Shown here: positions 18,832-29,513 of the stretch, one piece after another
Layout: every line of letters starts with the position of its first letter
Position numbering within the stretch: position 1 is the stretch's first letter
Assembly (NCBI RefSeq): GCF_000407485.1
Contig: NZ_ASWD01000003.1
Coordinates: 496,001 to 560,000 of the forward strand
Direction of reading: 5' to 3'
DNA: 64,000 nucleotides
Source: Enterococcus pallens ATCC BAA-351
Lineage (GTDB): Bacteria > Bacillota > Bacilli > Lactobacillales > Enterococcaceae
Notes under the pieces: model-generated
Told to the model about the DNA's origin: nothing
Seen by the model: only the letters and a program-made list of their open reading frames with translations
The model's database searches: none
Position numbers and translations under genes: made by a program

Positions 18832-21800
18832 TTAGCCACGCTCCTTTCCAACAGGTACAGTTTGAATACCGATAACTTTATTAAAGGCTTCCTCTACTAA
18901 TTCATCTCCAGACAAACCTGTTTTAGCTAACTCTTCAGTCACACGAATCATTTCATGGTACTCGCTCGGGTAAACTTTGACAAAATGTTGTTTTTCTTCT
19001 TCCCAGTTTGCCAGTAATTTTTCCGCCTTTTGTGAATCTGTGAAAACCAAATGTTTTTCAAGTAATTCTTTCAATGCAGAATCATCACCAGTTTCATCAA
19101 CTTTGAAAAGCTCAACCATTTCCATGTTACAATTTCCAGCTAATTTATTCTCTGGATCATATACGTAAGCCACTCCACCAGACATACCTGCTGCAAAGTT
19201 GCGACCTGTAGAACCAAGAATCACAGCAATACCACCAGTCATATATTCACAACCATGATCGCCGACACCTTCCACCACAACATTCGCACCACTGTTACGA
19301 ACGCAGAAACGTTCCCCGGCCCGGCCACGGAAAAAGGCTTCGCCTCGATTGGCTCCAAAACAAGCTACATTGCCGACAATCGGTGAATGCTCAACATCAT
19401 AAGCTGCATCTTCTGGCGGAACAATAATCAGTCGTCCACCACTCAATCCTTTAGCGACATAGTCATTTGCTTCACCGATTAGTTTTAGTTCCATTCCTTG
19501 GGTAGTAAAGGCACCAAAACTTTGACCAGCAATTCCACGATAGGTATATTTCAACTGTCCCGGAGTTAATTCATAATTGCCAAATCGTTCTGCGATCCAG
19601 CCTCCCATACGAGCCCCTACTGAGCGATTAACATTGTTAATTGGCTGTTCAATTCGAACAACTTCCCCATTTTCAATTGCATTTTCAGCAAAGTGATCCA
19701 ATTCTTTCCATTGTCGTTTATCAATAAATGGATCTTCTACTTTTCGTTCAATTCCAACGCTTGTTGACAAAATCCGGCTAAAATCTAATGATTTTGCTTT
19801 TCCTTTTGCCACAAAGCGTGGCTGTAATACTTCAGTATGCCCAACCATCTCGTCAATACTTCTAAAGCCTAACTCGGCCATAATTTCTCTTAAATCTTCT
19901 GCAATGAACATCATAGTATTTATAATGTGTTCAGGCTTACCTACAAAGAACTTGCGCAATGCAGGATTCTGAGTTGCTACCCCTACTGGACAAGTATTTA
20001 AGCTACAGACTCGCATCATCACACAGCCAATAGCTACTAAAGCTAATGAAGCAAAACTATACTCTTCCGCGCCTAAAAGTGTTGCCATAGCCACATCTCG
20101 GCCGGTCATTAATTTACCGTCAGTCTCTAAAATCATTCGTTGACGCAAGTTATTCATTGCCAAGGTTTGATGTGCTTCTGCTAGCCCCATCTCCCAAGGC
20201 AAACCAGCATCCCGAACTGAATTTCTAGGAGAAGCACCAGTACCGCCATCATAGCCGGATATAACAACAACATCTGCACCAGCTTTTACTACGCCGGTCG
20301 CAATCGTTCCCACACCTGTACTAGATACTAGTTTAACATTGATTTTCGCATAAGGATTAATCGTTTTTAAATCGAAAATCAATTGAGCTAAATCTTCAAT
20401 TGAATAGATATCGTGATGCGGTGGTGGTGAAATTAAACGCACACCTGGTGTGGAACCGCGGATTTCAGCTACCCAAGGAAATACTTTATTTCCAGGAAGT
20501 TGTCCACCCTCACCTGGTTTGGCACCCTGAGCCATTTTAATTTGTAGTTCTTCTGCACTCATCAAGTATTCCGCATTCACTCCAAAACGTCCTGATGCTA
20601 CCTGCTTAATTTTACTATTGTAGTTCTTCCCATCTTGGCGCGGCTTAAATCGATTGCGATTTTCTCCGCCTTCACCACTGTTAGACTTTGCTCCGATAGC
20701 ATTCATTGCTTCGGCAATACATTGGTGTGCTTCCTCACTTAGCGAACCATAAGACATAGCACCTACCTTGAATCGCTTCACGATACTTGCAGCAGGTTCA
20801 ACTTCAGAAATTTTCACTGGCGGACGCTTACTGGCAAATTCCCACATAGAGCGTAGTGTGGTTGGTTGCTTATCCGCTTCTTCGTTCATTTCGGTAGCGT
20901 AACGTTTATATAATTCATAATCACCAGACCGCACAGCCTGTTGGAAATTATAAATTGTTTTTGGATTATAAAGATGATGTTCACCTTCAGCTTTAAATTG
21001 GAAGCTTCCACCTGAAGCTAAGAAATCATTTCCTCTAGAGCCATAAGCTAACCGATAACGATGCAAATATTCTTCTTCAATTTGGGCCAATGATAAACCA
21101 CCAATACGACTAACTGTCCCAGTAAAATACTGATCGGTAACTTTTTGGCTGATACCAACAACTTCAAATAGCTGAGCACCATGATAACCAGCAATTGTTG
21201 AGATCCCCATGCGAGACATCACCTTAACAATTCCTTTTTCAGCCGCTTTCCGATACTTTTCAAGACCATTCTCAACAGAAAAGTCTTGTAAAGTCGCATA
21301 CGCTCCATAAGGATGGATACCACTTGCTCCATAGCCAATTAATGTCGCAAAATGATGTACCTCACAAACTTCTGCTGAATCTACAACAATACTCGCTAAA
21401 GAGGCTTTCCCTTTACGTACTAAATAATTATGCAAGCCAGAAACGGCTAAAAGGACTGGCATTGCCAGCTTCTCTGTCTCTGGATTACGATCACTAAGAA
21501 CAATAATTGTTGCTCCATCATCAACTGCTTGTTCTGCCAACTTGAACATTTGCTCTAAAGCATCTTCTAAGCGACTTGTTGTTTCCCCCAATTTGTAAAG
21601 AGTCGAAATAATCACTGTTTTTTGATGTTTTTCATCCAATGAAATGATTTTCTGAAAATCTTCAGTATTTAATACTGGGCTTTCAATTTTTAGTTTTTGA
21701 CAATTGACAGCGACATCCTTACGAACGTCTCCATCACGACCTAAAAACATTTCTGTACCAATCACTAATTGTTCACGAATTGCATCAATTGGCGGGTTAG

Positions 21801-23325
21801 TAACTTGAGCAAACTGCTGTTTAAAATACGTAAATAGCGACTGCGGTTTTTCACTTAAAACAGCTAGAGGTGCATCAAATCCCATTGAGATAACAGGTTC
21901 TTCTCCATTTTCCGCCATTGGCAAGATGGCACCACGAATAATTTCATCCGTATACCCATTTAAACGCCACATTTGTTTCAACTCTGCTTCAGACATCTTA
22001 GTTTCACTCGTGTCTTCGACGTTTAATTGACTAATTTCTATACGATGTTCATCCAACCATTTTTGGTACGGATGACTCTTTGCATACTTTTCCTTAATCT
22101 CTTCATTCCGGTAAAAACGACCACTTGTTGTATCTACTAAAATCATATTGGCAGGTCCCAGTACCCCTTTTTCAATGATGTTAGAAGATTCAAAGTCCAC
22201 TACTCCAGACTCAGAAGCAACTTGAACTAGACCATCTTTAGTGATTGAATATCGAGAAGGACGTAAACCATTTCGGTCTAATGCTGCGCCTACCATATCC
22301 CCATCAGTAAAACATAAGGCTGCTGGTCCGTCCCAAGGTGCCATAAAGCTAGCATTGTACTCGCTAAAAGCTGTCAGTTCATCACCTAAGCCAGCTTCTT
22401 TAGACCATGCCTCAGGAACCATCATCATTAAAGCTTGTGGAATATCCCGGCCATTTCTATACAAATACTCCATACAATTTTCTAATTTAGCTGAATCAGA
22501 ATCTTCTTCATTGTAGACTTCTACACCATGGCTCTTCATCCAATTTTCAGCACCACGCAAGGTGTTAATTTCACCATTATGTGCCAAGAAGCGGAAGGGT
22601 TGTGCCCGATCCCAACTAGGGAAAGTATTTGTAGAAAAACGAGAATGGACAACGGCAATACTTGCCTCAAATTCAGCATCTTGCAAATCTTCATAAAAAA
22701 TCCCCACTTGATATGCATGAAGCATTCCTTTGTAGACAATTGTTTTTGCTGAAAGACTACAAAGAGACATCTCATTAGAATGATACGTTTTTTCTAATTT
22801 TCGTCGTAATCGATACAAATGGTCTTCAAACATACGACCTGCTTTAACATCCATCGGCTTTTTGACAAATAACTGTACGAAACTTGGCATTACACGTTGA
22901 GCGCCAGGTCCACAGTTTTCAAACTGGAAGGGTACGTCACGATGCCAGATTACTGGATAACCAGCTGTTTCAATATCGTTAATAATAGCTTGCATCAAAC
23001 CAAGCTTTTGTTTTTCTTCAGTTGGCAAGAAAAACATTCCAACCGCATATTCTCCCTTGGAAGGAAGAGTAATTCCTTGTTTGCCAGCTTCGCGGCGGAA
23101 AAACCGATCAGGCACAGTTATTAAGATTCCAGCACCATCTCCAGTGTCTGGTTCTGCTCCTGTTCCACCACGATGGTTCATTCTTTCTAACATTGTTAAC
23201 GCATGTACGACTAATTCTCTAGACGCGTTTCCATGCATTTGAGCAATAAAGCCCATACCACATGCATCCTTTTCAAAAGAAGGATTATACATGGTTGGGA
23301 CTTTAGATCGTGTCTGATTCGACAT
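18832..23325 (-). CDS. gltB: glutamate synthase large subunit
   Basis: A 1497-residue amidotransferase that makes two glutamates from glutamine and 2-oxoglutarate. The N-terminal Ntn domain begins after a short pro-segment at Cys22 (CGMGF), the expected catalytic cysteine after processing. A central domain follows, then the FMN domain with KPGEGGQLPG near residue 930. The 3Fe-4S cysteines lie in GCVMMRVCSLNTCP near residue 1100, and the C-terminal beta-helix domain has GGRLIIVPP. It is full length and intact. A promoter with a palindrome sits upstream, and the regulator gene on the other side is divergent. Glutamate synthase is uneven among lactic acid bacteria, many of which are glutamate auxotrophs. 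Confidence 0.96.
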   Translation of the reverse strand: MSNQTRSKVPTMYNPSFEKDACGMGFIAQMHGNASRELVVHALTMLERMNHRGGTGAEPDTGDGAGILITVPDRFFRREAGKQGITLPSKGEYAVGMFFLPTEEKQKLGLMQAIINDIETAGYPVIWHRDVPFQFENCGPGAQRVMPSFVQLFVKKPMDVKAGRMFEDHLYRLRRKLEKTYHSNEMSLCSLSAKTIVYKGMLHAYQVGIFYEDLQDAEFEASIAVVHSRFSTNTFPSWDRAQPFRFLAHNGEINTLRGAENWMKSHGVEVYNEEDSDSAKLENCMEYLYRNGRDIPQALMMMVPEAWSKEAGLGDELTAFSEYNASFMAPWDGPAALCFTDGDMVGAALDRNGLRPSRYSITKDGLVQVASESGVVDFESSNIIEKGVLGPANMILVDTTSGRFYRNEEIKEKYAKSHPYQKWLDEHRIEISQLNVEDTSETKMSEAELKQMWRLNGYTDEIIRGAILPMAENGEEPVISMGFDAPLAVLSEKPQSLFTYFKQQFAQVTNPPIDAIREQLVIGTEMFLGRDGDVRKDVAVNCQKLKIESPVLNTEDFQKIISLDEKHQKTVIISTLYKLGETTSRLEDALEQMFKLAEQAVDDGATIIVLSDRNPETEKLAMPVLLAVSGLHNYLVRKGKASLASIVVDSAEVCEVHHFATLIGYGASGIHPYGAYATLQDFSVENGLEKYRKAAEKGIVKVMSRMGISTIAGYHGAQLFEVVGISQKVTDQYFTGTVSRIGGLSLAQIEEEYLHRYRLAYGSRGNDFLASGGSFQFKAEGEHHLYNPKTIYNFQQAVRSGDYELYKRYATEMNEEADKQPTTLRSMWEFASKRPPVKISEVEPAASIVKRFKVGAMSYGSLSEEAHQCIAEAMNAIGAKSNSGEGGENRNRFKPRQDGKNYNSKIKQVASGRFGVNAEYLMSAEELQIKMAQGAKPGEGGQLPGNKVFPWVAEIRGSTPGVRLISPPPHHDIYSIEDLAQLIFDLKTINPYAKINVKLVSSTGVGTIATGVVKAGADVVVISGYDGGTGASPRNSVRDAGLPWEMGLAEAHQTLAMNNLRQRMILETDGKLMTGRDVAMATLLGAEEYSFASLALVAIGCVMMRVCSLNTCPVGVATQNPALRKFFVGKPEHIINTMMFIAEDLREIMAELGFRSIDEMVGHTEVLQPRFVAKGKAKSLDFSRILSTSVGIERKVEDPFIDKRQWKELDHFAENAIENGEVVRIEQPINNVNRSVGARMGGWIAERFGNYELTPGQLKYTYRGIAGQSFGAFTTQGMELKLIGEANDYVAKGLSGGRLIIVPPEDAAYDVEHSPIVGNVACFGANRGEAFFRGRAGERFCVRNSGANVVVEGVGDHGCEYMTGGIAVILGSTGRNFAAGMSGGVAYVYDPENKLAGNCNMEMVELFKVDETGDDSALKELLEKHLVFTDSQKAEKLLANWEEEKQHFVKVYPSEYHEMIRVTEELAKTGLSGDELVEEAFNKVIGIQTVPVGKERG

Positions 23326-23374
23326 ATGGCCACCAATCCTTTAAATAGTTTGACAATTCTCATTTATTTTTAAT

Positions 23375-23403
23375 ATATTACCTTGTTTACTTGCGTTACG
23401 CAA
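23375..23403 (-). promoter_or_regulatory. gltB promoter with palindromic operator over the -35 box
   Basis: On the minus strand TTGCGT, a 17-base spacer and TAATAT form a good promoter. The -35 hexamer is one half of the palindrome TTGCGT-A-ACGCAA (23391-23403), a likely binding site for a dimeric regulator that would block polymerase. Which protein binds is unknown. Confidence 0.6.
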
Positions 23404-23464
23404 TACTTCTTAGAAATTTTTTTTCAATCTGCCAGTTAACCTTAATAATAGCGATACAAAGAAG

Positions 23465-23493
23465 TTGAATCAAATGGTAAAAAAGAGGATTAT
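23465..23493 (+). promoter_or_regulatory. candidate promoter of the DtxR-type regulator and zwf
   Basis: TTGAAT, 17 bases, then GATTAT, 47 bases upstream of the start at 23541. The -10 match is only fair. Confidence 0.4.
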
Positions 23494-23540
23494 TTGATAA
23501 ACTTATTCTGATATGTGCAAGTCTTGAAAGGATGACCGTT

Positions 23541-24197
23541 ATGACACCAAATCGCGAAGATTATTTAAAATTGATTTTAGAACTGGGCGGCGACAAAAAG
23601 AAAGTCAGCAATAAACAAATTGTTTCTGGTTTGACAATATCCGGTGCCTCTGTCAGTGAAATGATTTCAAAATTAGTAAAAGAAGGACTAGTTAGTCATT
23701 CACCTTACCAGGGTGTTCAGCTAACATCTTTAGGTTTAGAAAAAGCAAGTACCTTAGTTAGAAAACATCGGCTTTGGGAGGTCTTCCTCGTCAATCACTT
23801 AGGCTATTCTTGGAATGAAGTCCATGATGACGCCGAAGTGTTAGAACACGTTACGTCTTCACAATTGGAAAAAAGACTTAATACTTATCTTGAGCATCCT
23901 GCATACTGCCCGCATGGCGGTATGATACCACAAAATGGACAAGTAATTCATGAAAAAGAAAGACTAACTTTAGTTGACTATCCCATTAAGACAAAAATTC
24001 GTATCGCGCGCGTGTTAGACGAGAAAGATCTATTGGATTATCTAGTTAACCTCAAGGTGAATATCCATGAAGAATTTACCATTACTGATATTGCAGCTTA
24101 TGAAGGTCCCATTACTTTAACAAACGATCAAAAGCAGGTAAGTATTAGTTACAAAGCTGCCAGCACAATTTTCGTTGATCAAATAGAAGGAGAGTAA
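23541..24197 (+). CDS. DtxR/MntR family metal-dependent transcriptional regulator (EfaR-like)
   Basis: A 218-residue repressor. The N-terminal winged helix (KKVSNKQIVSGLTISGASVSEM) recognises DNA, the dimerisation domain carries metal ligands (HDDAEVLEH near residue 95, HPAYCPHGG near 119), and residues 140-218 form an SH3-like FeoA-type domain. In enterococci such proteins (EfaR) repress manganese uptake genes with Mn2+. The ATG nine bases upstream overlaps the AAAGGA ribosome-binding site, so I choose 23541. It is six bases from zwf, so the two are probably one operon, which is an odd pairing for a metal regulator. Confidence 0.9.
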   Translation: MTPNREDYLKLILELGGDKKKVSNKQIVSGLTISGASVSEMISKLVKEGLVSHSPYQGVQLTSLGLEKASTLVRKHRLWEVFLVNHLGYSWNEVHDDAEVLEHVTSSQLEKRLNTYLEHPAYCPHGGMIPQNGQVIHEKERLTLVDYPIKTKIRIARVLDEKDLLDYLVNLKVNIHEEFTITDIAAYEGPITLTNDQKQVSISYKAASTIFVDQIEGE

Positions 24198-24203
24198 AAC
24201 TAC

Positions 24204-25709
24204 ATGGAACAATCAGCATTATTTACGATTTTTGGCGGTACCGGAGATCTAGCAAAAAGAAAGCTATATCCTTCATTATTCCGCTTGTATAAAAAAGGAA
24301 CATTAAAAGAACATTTTGCTGTTATCGGAACGGCACGCAGACCTTGGAGTGATGAGCATTATCGTGAAATTGTCAAAGAAACCATTCAAGAATTGCAGCC
24401 AACTCCGGAAGAAGCAGAAAACTTTTCCAACCATTTTTACTACCTTTCACATAACGTGAATGATACTAAACACTATGATGAATTACGAGTTTTAACTGAT
24501 AAATTGGATGAGCAATATCAATTATCTAACAATCGTATTTATTACCTGGCCATGGCACCTCAATTTTTTGGTACCATTGTTGAACATTTACAATCTCAAA
24601 GAATCCTGACTGAAAATGGCTTTAATCGTCTAGTTATTGAAAAACCATTTGGCTTTGACTATGATTCTGCTAATGAACTGAACCAGCAAATCCGAGCAGT
24701 CTTTCCTGAAAAAGATATTTTCCGAATTGATCATTACCTAGGAAAAGAAATGATTCAAAATATTTCCGTAGTACGTTTTGCTAATAATATTTTTGAATCT
24801 ATGTGGAACAATCGCTATATTGATAATGTTCAAATTACGTTTTCTGAAAGTTTAGGTGTAGAAGATCGTGGAGGCTATTATGAAAATAGCGGAGCGTTGA
24901 AAGATATGGTACAAAATCATATCTTACAAGTAGTTTCTTTACTAGCAATGGAAGTCCCAGTTTCATTTTCAGATGAATCTATCCGCTTAGAAAAAGTTAA
25001 AGTTTTAGAGGCAATTCGACGTTATACTCCTGAAGAAGTAGAAGACAACTTTGTTCGTGGTCAATATGACGCTGGTAAGTTAGATGGTACTGAGTTTGCT
25101 CCTTATCGCAAAGAACCAAATGTAGCTGAAGACTCTTCCACTGAAACTTTTGTTGCTGGAAAATTCCTAATTGACAACTTCCGCTGGTCCGGTGTTCCTT
25201 TTTATATCCGTACCGGAAAACGGATGACTGAAAAAGGCACTCGTATCAATGTAATCTTTAAGCAGGTTCCAGTTAATGTTTTTCATTTTGACAATGAAGA
25301 CGAGCAAGAATTGGCTCAAAATGTGTTAACTATTTATATTCAACCAACAGAAGGTTTTTCACTAACCTTAAATGGCAAACAAATCGGACAAGGTTTCAAT
25401 CCTGAACCAGTAAAAATGGATTTTCGTCAGTCTGCTGAGGTAACCGAAAACAGCCCTGAAGCGTATGAAAAACTATTACTTGACGCTTTACGTGGCGATG
25501 GTACAAACTTCTCACACTGGGATGAGGTTGCCAACTCATGGGAAATAGTGGATCGCATTCGTAAAACCTGGGATCAATCCACTCCAGAATTTCCTAATTA
25601 TGCCGCAGGAACCATGGGACCGAAAGCAGCCTTCGAACTACTTGAAAAAAATGGGCACGAATGGAATTGGCATCCAGATACTTGGTATCGTGAACGTGGC
25701 AAGCTATAA
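24204..25709 (+). CDS. zwf: glucose-6-phosphate 1-dehydrogenase
   Basis: A 501-residue enzyme that oxidises glucose-6-phosphate to 6-phosphogluconolactone and reduces NADP(+), the entry to the pentose phosphate route. The dinucleotide loop is GGTGDLAKRKL (residues 11-21), EKPFGFD lies near residue 148, the catalytic signature RIDHYLGKE is near residue 175, and RTGKRM near residue 337. Length is normal. The ATG follows AGAAGGAGAG. NADPH from this step could feed GltBD, encoded next door on the other strand. Confidence 0.97.
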   Translation: MEQSALFTIFGGTGDLAKRKLYPSLFRLYKKGTLKEHFAVIGTARRPWSDEHYREIVKETIQELQPTPEEAENFSNHFYYLSHNVNDTKHYDELRVLTDKLDEQYQLSNNRIYYLAMAPQFFGTIVEHLQSQRILTENGFNRLVIEKPFGFDYDSANELNQQIRAVFPEKDIFRIDHYLGKEMIQNISVVRFANNIFESMWNNRYIDNVQITFSESLGVEDRGGYYENSGALKDMVQNHILQVVSLLAMEVPVSFSDESIRLEKVKVLEAIRRYTPEEVEDNFVRGQYDAGKLDGTEFAPYRKEPNVAEDSSTETFVAGKFLIDNFRWSGVPFYIRTGKRMTEKGTRINVIFKQVPVNVFHFDNEDEQELAQNVLTIYIQPTEGFSLTLNGKQIGQGFNPEPVKMDFRQSAEVTENSPEAYEKLLLDALRGDGTNFSHWDEVANSWEIVDRIRKTWDQSTPEFPNYAAGTMGPKAAFELLEKNGHEWNWHPDTWYRERGKL

Positions 25710-25711
25710 TG

Positions 25712-25754
25712 AAAAAAAGAGCAAGCAATCACACAAGACTGCTTGCTCTTTTTC
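25712..25754. terminator. bidirectional terminator between zwf and ileS
   Basis: A 14-bp perfect stem (AAAAAGAGCAAGCA / TGCTTGCTCTTTTT) with a 12-base loop sits between the two convergent genes. A-run and T-run on the flanks allow action in both directions. Confidence 0.88.
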
Positions 25755-28544
25755 TTATTTTTCAAATCCTTCTGCTACTGCCTCAGGATAATTTTCTTCA
25801 ACAATCTCTGCACAGGTTGCACATAAGCTTGGTAATTTTTCATCTTGGCCAACAGTTGTTCTTACTTGACGACAGCGATCACAAACTTCTCCTTCTGCTT
25901 TTTCAACTACTAAAGCCACATCATCAAATTTCATTGCAGTGTCAGGAGCTTGCTCTTTCGAAATGCTAAATGAATCTGGCGAAACAATCAGTAATTGTGG
26001 CAGGTCAGCATCTACCGCAGTTAACAATGCACGTACCTGTTCATTAGGATAGATAGTCAGTTTAGCCTCTAGAGAACGACCAATAATCTTTTCATTTCGT
26101 GCTGATTCTAGTGCTTTTAATACATTATCGCGAAACTCCATAAATGCTTTCCAGGTATCTAGCAATTCAGCCTGATTAGAAAATTCTTGATAACTTGGTA
26201 ATTCAGCTAATTGAACATATTCTTCCTCTTCCTTCAGGAACGACCAAATTTCCTCTGCCGTATGTGGCAAAATTGGTGTTAACAGTTTTGTTAAAGCTAC
26301 AGCAGACTGATAAAACACAGTTTGCATGCAACGACGTTCATACGCATCTTCTGCTTGAATGTAAACAACATCCTTGGCAAAATCTAAATAGAATGCTGAC
26401 AAATCTGTCGTTAAGAAGTTAACGATTGTTTTATGGATGTGTACGAAGTTGTATTTTTCGTAGCCTTCCTCTCGAACACTTTTAATCACTTGATTTAATC
26501 GAACTAACATATACTTGTCAACAGAGCGTAATTTTTCGTAAGAAACAGTGTCTTTTTTAGGATCAAAATCTGTTGTATTAGCTAATAAGAAACGCATGGT
26601 ATTACGAATTTTGCGATATACTTCAGCAATTTGATTCAGAATATCCATGGAAACACGTACATCTGATTCATAATCCACACTGCTAACCCAAAGACGTAAA
26701 ATATCTGCTCCCATTTGTTTAATAACCTTATCAGGAACAATCGTATTTCCTAAAGATTTAGACATTTTTCGACCTTCACCATCTAAAGCAAAGCCTTGCG
26801 ATAACACAGCCTTGTAAGGTGCTACTCCATTAATAGCAACACTAGTGGTGATACTCGAGTTAAACCAACCACGATATTGATCAGAGCCTTCCAAATACAT
26901 GTCAGCAGGGAAAGTCAATTCCGGACGTTGACGCAACACTGCCTCATGAGAAGAACCTGAATCGAACCAAACGTCCATGATATCTGTTTCCTTTGTAAAT
27001 TCTCCATTTGGTGACCCTGGATGAGTAAAGCCTTCTGGCAATAGCTCTTTTGCCTCTCTCTCAAACCAAACATTTGAACCATGCTCAGCAAATAAAGTGG
27101 CAATATGTTCAATAGTCTCTGGTGTAATAATCGCTTCCCCATTCTCAGCATAAAAAATTGGTAAAGGAACGCCCCAAGCACGTTGACGCGAAATTACCCA
27201 ATCACCACGATCACGAATCATATTATACAAACGTGTTTTTCCCCAAGGAATAATCCAGTCTACTTTTTCAATCTCATCCAGAATATTTTGACGGAATTTA
27301 TCAATCGACGCAAACCATTGTGGTGTCGCGCGATAGATCACAGGTTTCTTTGTCCGCCAATCATGCGGATAACTATGAGTAAAGAAGTCCAATTTCAATA
27401 AGTGTCCTTTTTCTTTCAGTAAATCAGTGATCATTGGATTAGCTTTATCATAAAAAATCCCTTCAAAACCAGGAGCTTCCTCAGTAAATACACCGCGATC
27501 ATCTACTGGTGATAGTACATCCAAACCATATTTTTTTCCTGCGAAATAATCATCTTCACCGTGACCAGGAGCAGTATGAACCAATCCAGTACCTGCGTCT
27601 AAAGTAACATGATCACCTAAAATAACTAATGATTCTCGATCATAAAATGGATGTGTAGCAGTCATATATTCTAATTCAGTACCTTTCAGTTCTTTTAGAA
27701 CATGTACAACTTCCCAACCAATTTCTTTTTGAACAGTTTCAATTAAATCTTTGGCAATCACATATTTTTTACCGTCTGCTTCTACTAACACATAAATATA
27801 ACTTGGATTCACAGAAATCCCTTGATTAGCAGGTAATGTCCAAGGCGTAGTTGTCCAAATGACAAAAGAAGTATCGGAGTCCAACAGACCTTTTCCATCT
27901 TTAACTGGAAATGCGACATAAATTGATGCTGATTTCACATCTTTATACTCAATTTCCGCTTCAGCCAAAGACGACTCACTTGAAGGTGACCAATAAATTG
28001 GTTTTAATCCTTTATAGATGTAGCCCTTTTCAGCCATTTTACCAAACACACGAATTTCAGCAGCTTCATAATCGGGTGTTAAAGTAATATAAGGATGCTC
28101 CCAATCCCCTGCCACACCCAGTCGTTTAAAATCTTCGCGTTGAGTGTCTACTTGAGTTAGAGCATACTCATAACACTTTTGACGATATTCAGCCATTGTC
28201 ATTTCTTTACGCTTAATACCTTTATTAGTCAGAACCTGTTCGATTGGTAAACCATGAGTATCCCAACCAGGAACATATGGTGCACGGAATCCAGACATTG
28301 ATTTTGATCGGATGATAATATCTTTACTGATTTTGTTTAAAGCATGTCCAATATGAATATTTCCGTTTGCGTAAGGAGGCCCGTCATGTAACACGAAGGA
28401 TGGTTTTCCTTCATTTAGTTTTTGACGTTTCTCATATACTTTATCTTCTTCCCAACCTTTCTCCCATTGACCTTCACGGTTTGGTAGATTCCCGCGCATT
28501 GGGAAAGCCGTTTTTCCTAATAATAGTGTATCTTTCATTTTCAC
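25755..28544 (-). CDS. ileS: isoleucyl-tRNA synthetase
   Basis: A 929-residue class I synthetase that charges tRNA-Ile and edits valine. It has HIGH ([10 protein letters not shown] near residue 65), the CP1 editing domain with [13 protein letters not shown] near residue 230, KMSKS ([10 protein letters not shown] near 592), and the C-terminal zinc site with two CxxC pairs (CDRCRQ and CATCAE) near residues 888 and 908. I keep the GTG at 28544, about ten bases after AGGAAG, because it aligns with the usual N-terminus; an ATG two codons on is an alternative. A T-box leader controls it. Confidence 0.96.
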   Translation of the reverse strand: MKMKDTLLLGKTAFPMRGNLPNREGQWEKGWEEDKVYEKRQKLNEGKPSFVLHDGPPYANGNIHIGHALNKISKDIIIRSKSMSGFRAPYVPGWDTHGLPIEQVLTNKGIKRKEMTMAEYRQKCYEYALTQVDTQREDFKRLGVAGDWEHPYITLTPDYEAAEIRVFGKMAEKGYIYKGLKPIYWSPSSESSLAEAEIEYKDVKSASIYVAFPVKDGKGLLDSDTSFVIWTTTPWTLPANQGISVNPSYIYVLVEADGKKYVIAKDLIETVQKEIGWEVVHVLKELKGTELEYMTATHPFYDRESLVILGDHVTLDAGTGLVHTAPGHGEDDYFAGKKYGLDVLSPVDDRGVFTEEAPGFEGIFYDKANPMITDLLKEKGHLLKLDFFTHSYPHDWRTKKPVIYRATPQWFASIDKFRQNILDEIEKVDWIIPWGKTRLYNMIRDRGDWVISRQRAWGVPLPIFYAENGEAIITPETIEHIATLFAEHGSNVWFEREAKELLPEGFTHPGSPNGEFTKETDIMDVWFDSGSSHEAVLRQRPELTFPADMYLEGSDQYRGWFNSSITTSVAINGVAPYKAVLSQGFALDGEGRKMSKSLGNTIVPDKVIKQMGADILRLWVSSVDYESDVRVSMDILNQIAEVYRKIRNTMRFLLANTTDFDPKKDTVSYEKLRSVDKYMLVRLNQVIKSVREEGYEKYNFVHIHKTIVNFLTTDLSAFYLDFAKDVVYIQAEDAYERRCMQTVFYQSAVALTKLLTPILPHTAEEIWSFLKEEEEYVQLAELPSYQEFSNQAELLDTWKAFMEFRDNVLKALESARNEKIIGRSLEAKLTIYPNEQVRALLTAVDADLPQLLIVSPDSFSISKEQAPDTAMKFDDVALVVEKAEGEVCDRCRQVRTTVGQDEKLPSLCATCAEIVEENYPEAVAEGFEK

Positions 28545-28566
28545 TCTGCTTCGACTTCCTTTCTAA

Positions 28567-28781
28567 ATAAAAAAAGACAAGCGCATCCCGCAAAGGGACG
28601 AACTTGTCGTGGTACCACCCAGATTTGAAATCAATTTGATTTCCTCTCCATCGTTAACGAGATGAACCGTTACTGATTACATACCTTCACCAGTAAAACA
28701 AACTAGAGGATCTGTCTCATTAGAGGGTCTGCCACTCTCACACCGTCAGTGGTTCGCTAAAAGATTCTAATCAGCTTTTCT
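28567..28781 (-). promoter_or_regulatory. T-box riboswitch leader of ileS
   Basis: Read on the minus strand, the T-box core TGGGTGGTACCACG (28622-28609) is followed at once by a terminator stem (28608-28595 with 28589-28576), then a T run. In the 160 bases before it, CTGATTA and TAATCAG can pair as the base of stem I. The leader starts just after the divIVA stop. Uncharged tRNA-Ile should pair with the specifier and T-box and prevent termination. I could not fix the specifier codon; an ATC within TAATCAG is one candidate. The promoter was not located and may lie in divIVA. Confidence 0.9.
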
Positions 28782-28784
28782 GTT

Positions 28785-29495
28785 CTAGTTCTCGTCTACT
28801 TTATCTGTTTTAATTAACTCAGGAATATCGATAGTCAGTCCCATATCATCATGAGTAGAATCGATAGTTGACTCATCTGAGTTTACTGCAAAATCCAGAT
28901 CATTGTCAAGCTCTTCAGCCAATACTTCCTTAATAATGTCATTACTATCATCAACGTATGCTGTCATAGGTTTTAATATTTCTTCCCAGTCACCACTTTT
29001 TGCTTGATCTAATTGGGTTTCCAGTAATAATAATAATTGTTGGTGGAAAGTACGAGTTTTTTTCTTCAAATCATTTGTTTCAGCAGCTAATTGACGAGCT
29101 TGACTAGTAGCATCACTTAAGATTTCTCTTGCTCGTTCTTCAGCAGTCGAAGTTAACAAGTGTGCTTTCTTCTCAGCATTGGTAATCAGTTCATCTGCGC
29201 GATTTTGAGCAGATGTTACGATCACTTCTGATTCCTTACTAGCAGAAGATTTTACTTTATCAGCAGTATCTTGTGCTACAACAATTGATTGGTTCAAAGC
29301 TTCTTTCAATTCATTGAAATATTCCAATTTCTCTTCAGCATGTTTCAATGCTTTTTCAAGCTCACGATTTTTAGAAATGCTATCTTCGTAATCTCTAACA
29401 ATCATGTCTAAGAAATCATCAACTTCATCTTGGTTGTATCCTCGCATTTTAGTAGAGAAACTTTTATTTTGAATATCTAGTGGAGTTAAAGCCAT
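28785..29495 (-). CDS. divIVA: cell division protein DivIVA
   Basis: A 236-residue coiled-coil protein that binds curved membrane at septum and poles. The N-terminal membrane-binding domain [19 protein letters not shown] and [12 protein letters not shown] is conserved, followed by coiled coil from about residue 35 to 175 and an acidic C-terminal tail of about 50 residues. In ovococci it helps organise septal and peripheral wall growth. Last gene of the dcw run, 18 bases after ylmH. Confidence 0.96.
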   Translation of the reverse strand: MALTPLDIQNKSFSTKMRGYNQDEVDDFLDMIVRDYEDSISKNRELEKALKHAEEKLEYFNELKEALNQSIVVAQDTADKVKSSASKESEVIVTSAQNRADELITNAEKKAHLLTSTAEERAREILSDATSQARQLAAETNDLKKKTRTFHQQLLLLLETQLDQAKSGDWEEILKPMTAYVDDSNDIIKEVLAEELDNDLDFAVNSDESTIDSTHDDMGLTIDIPELIKTDKVDEN

Positions 29496-29513
29496 TCATG
29501 TCACCTCATCAGT

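Noticed and set aside
23431..23450. DtxR/EfaR-type operator (AGTTAACCTTAATAA) before the regulator gene
   Set aside because: Only one half resembles the manganese-box consensus as I remember it, so autoregulation cannot be claimed.
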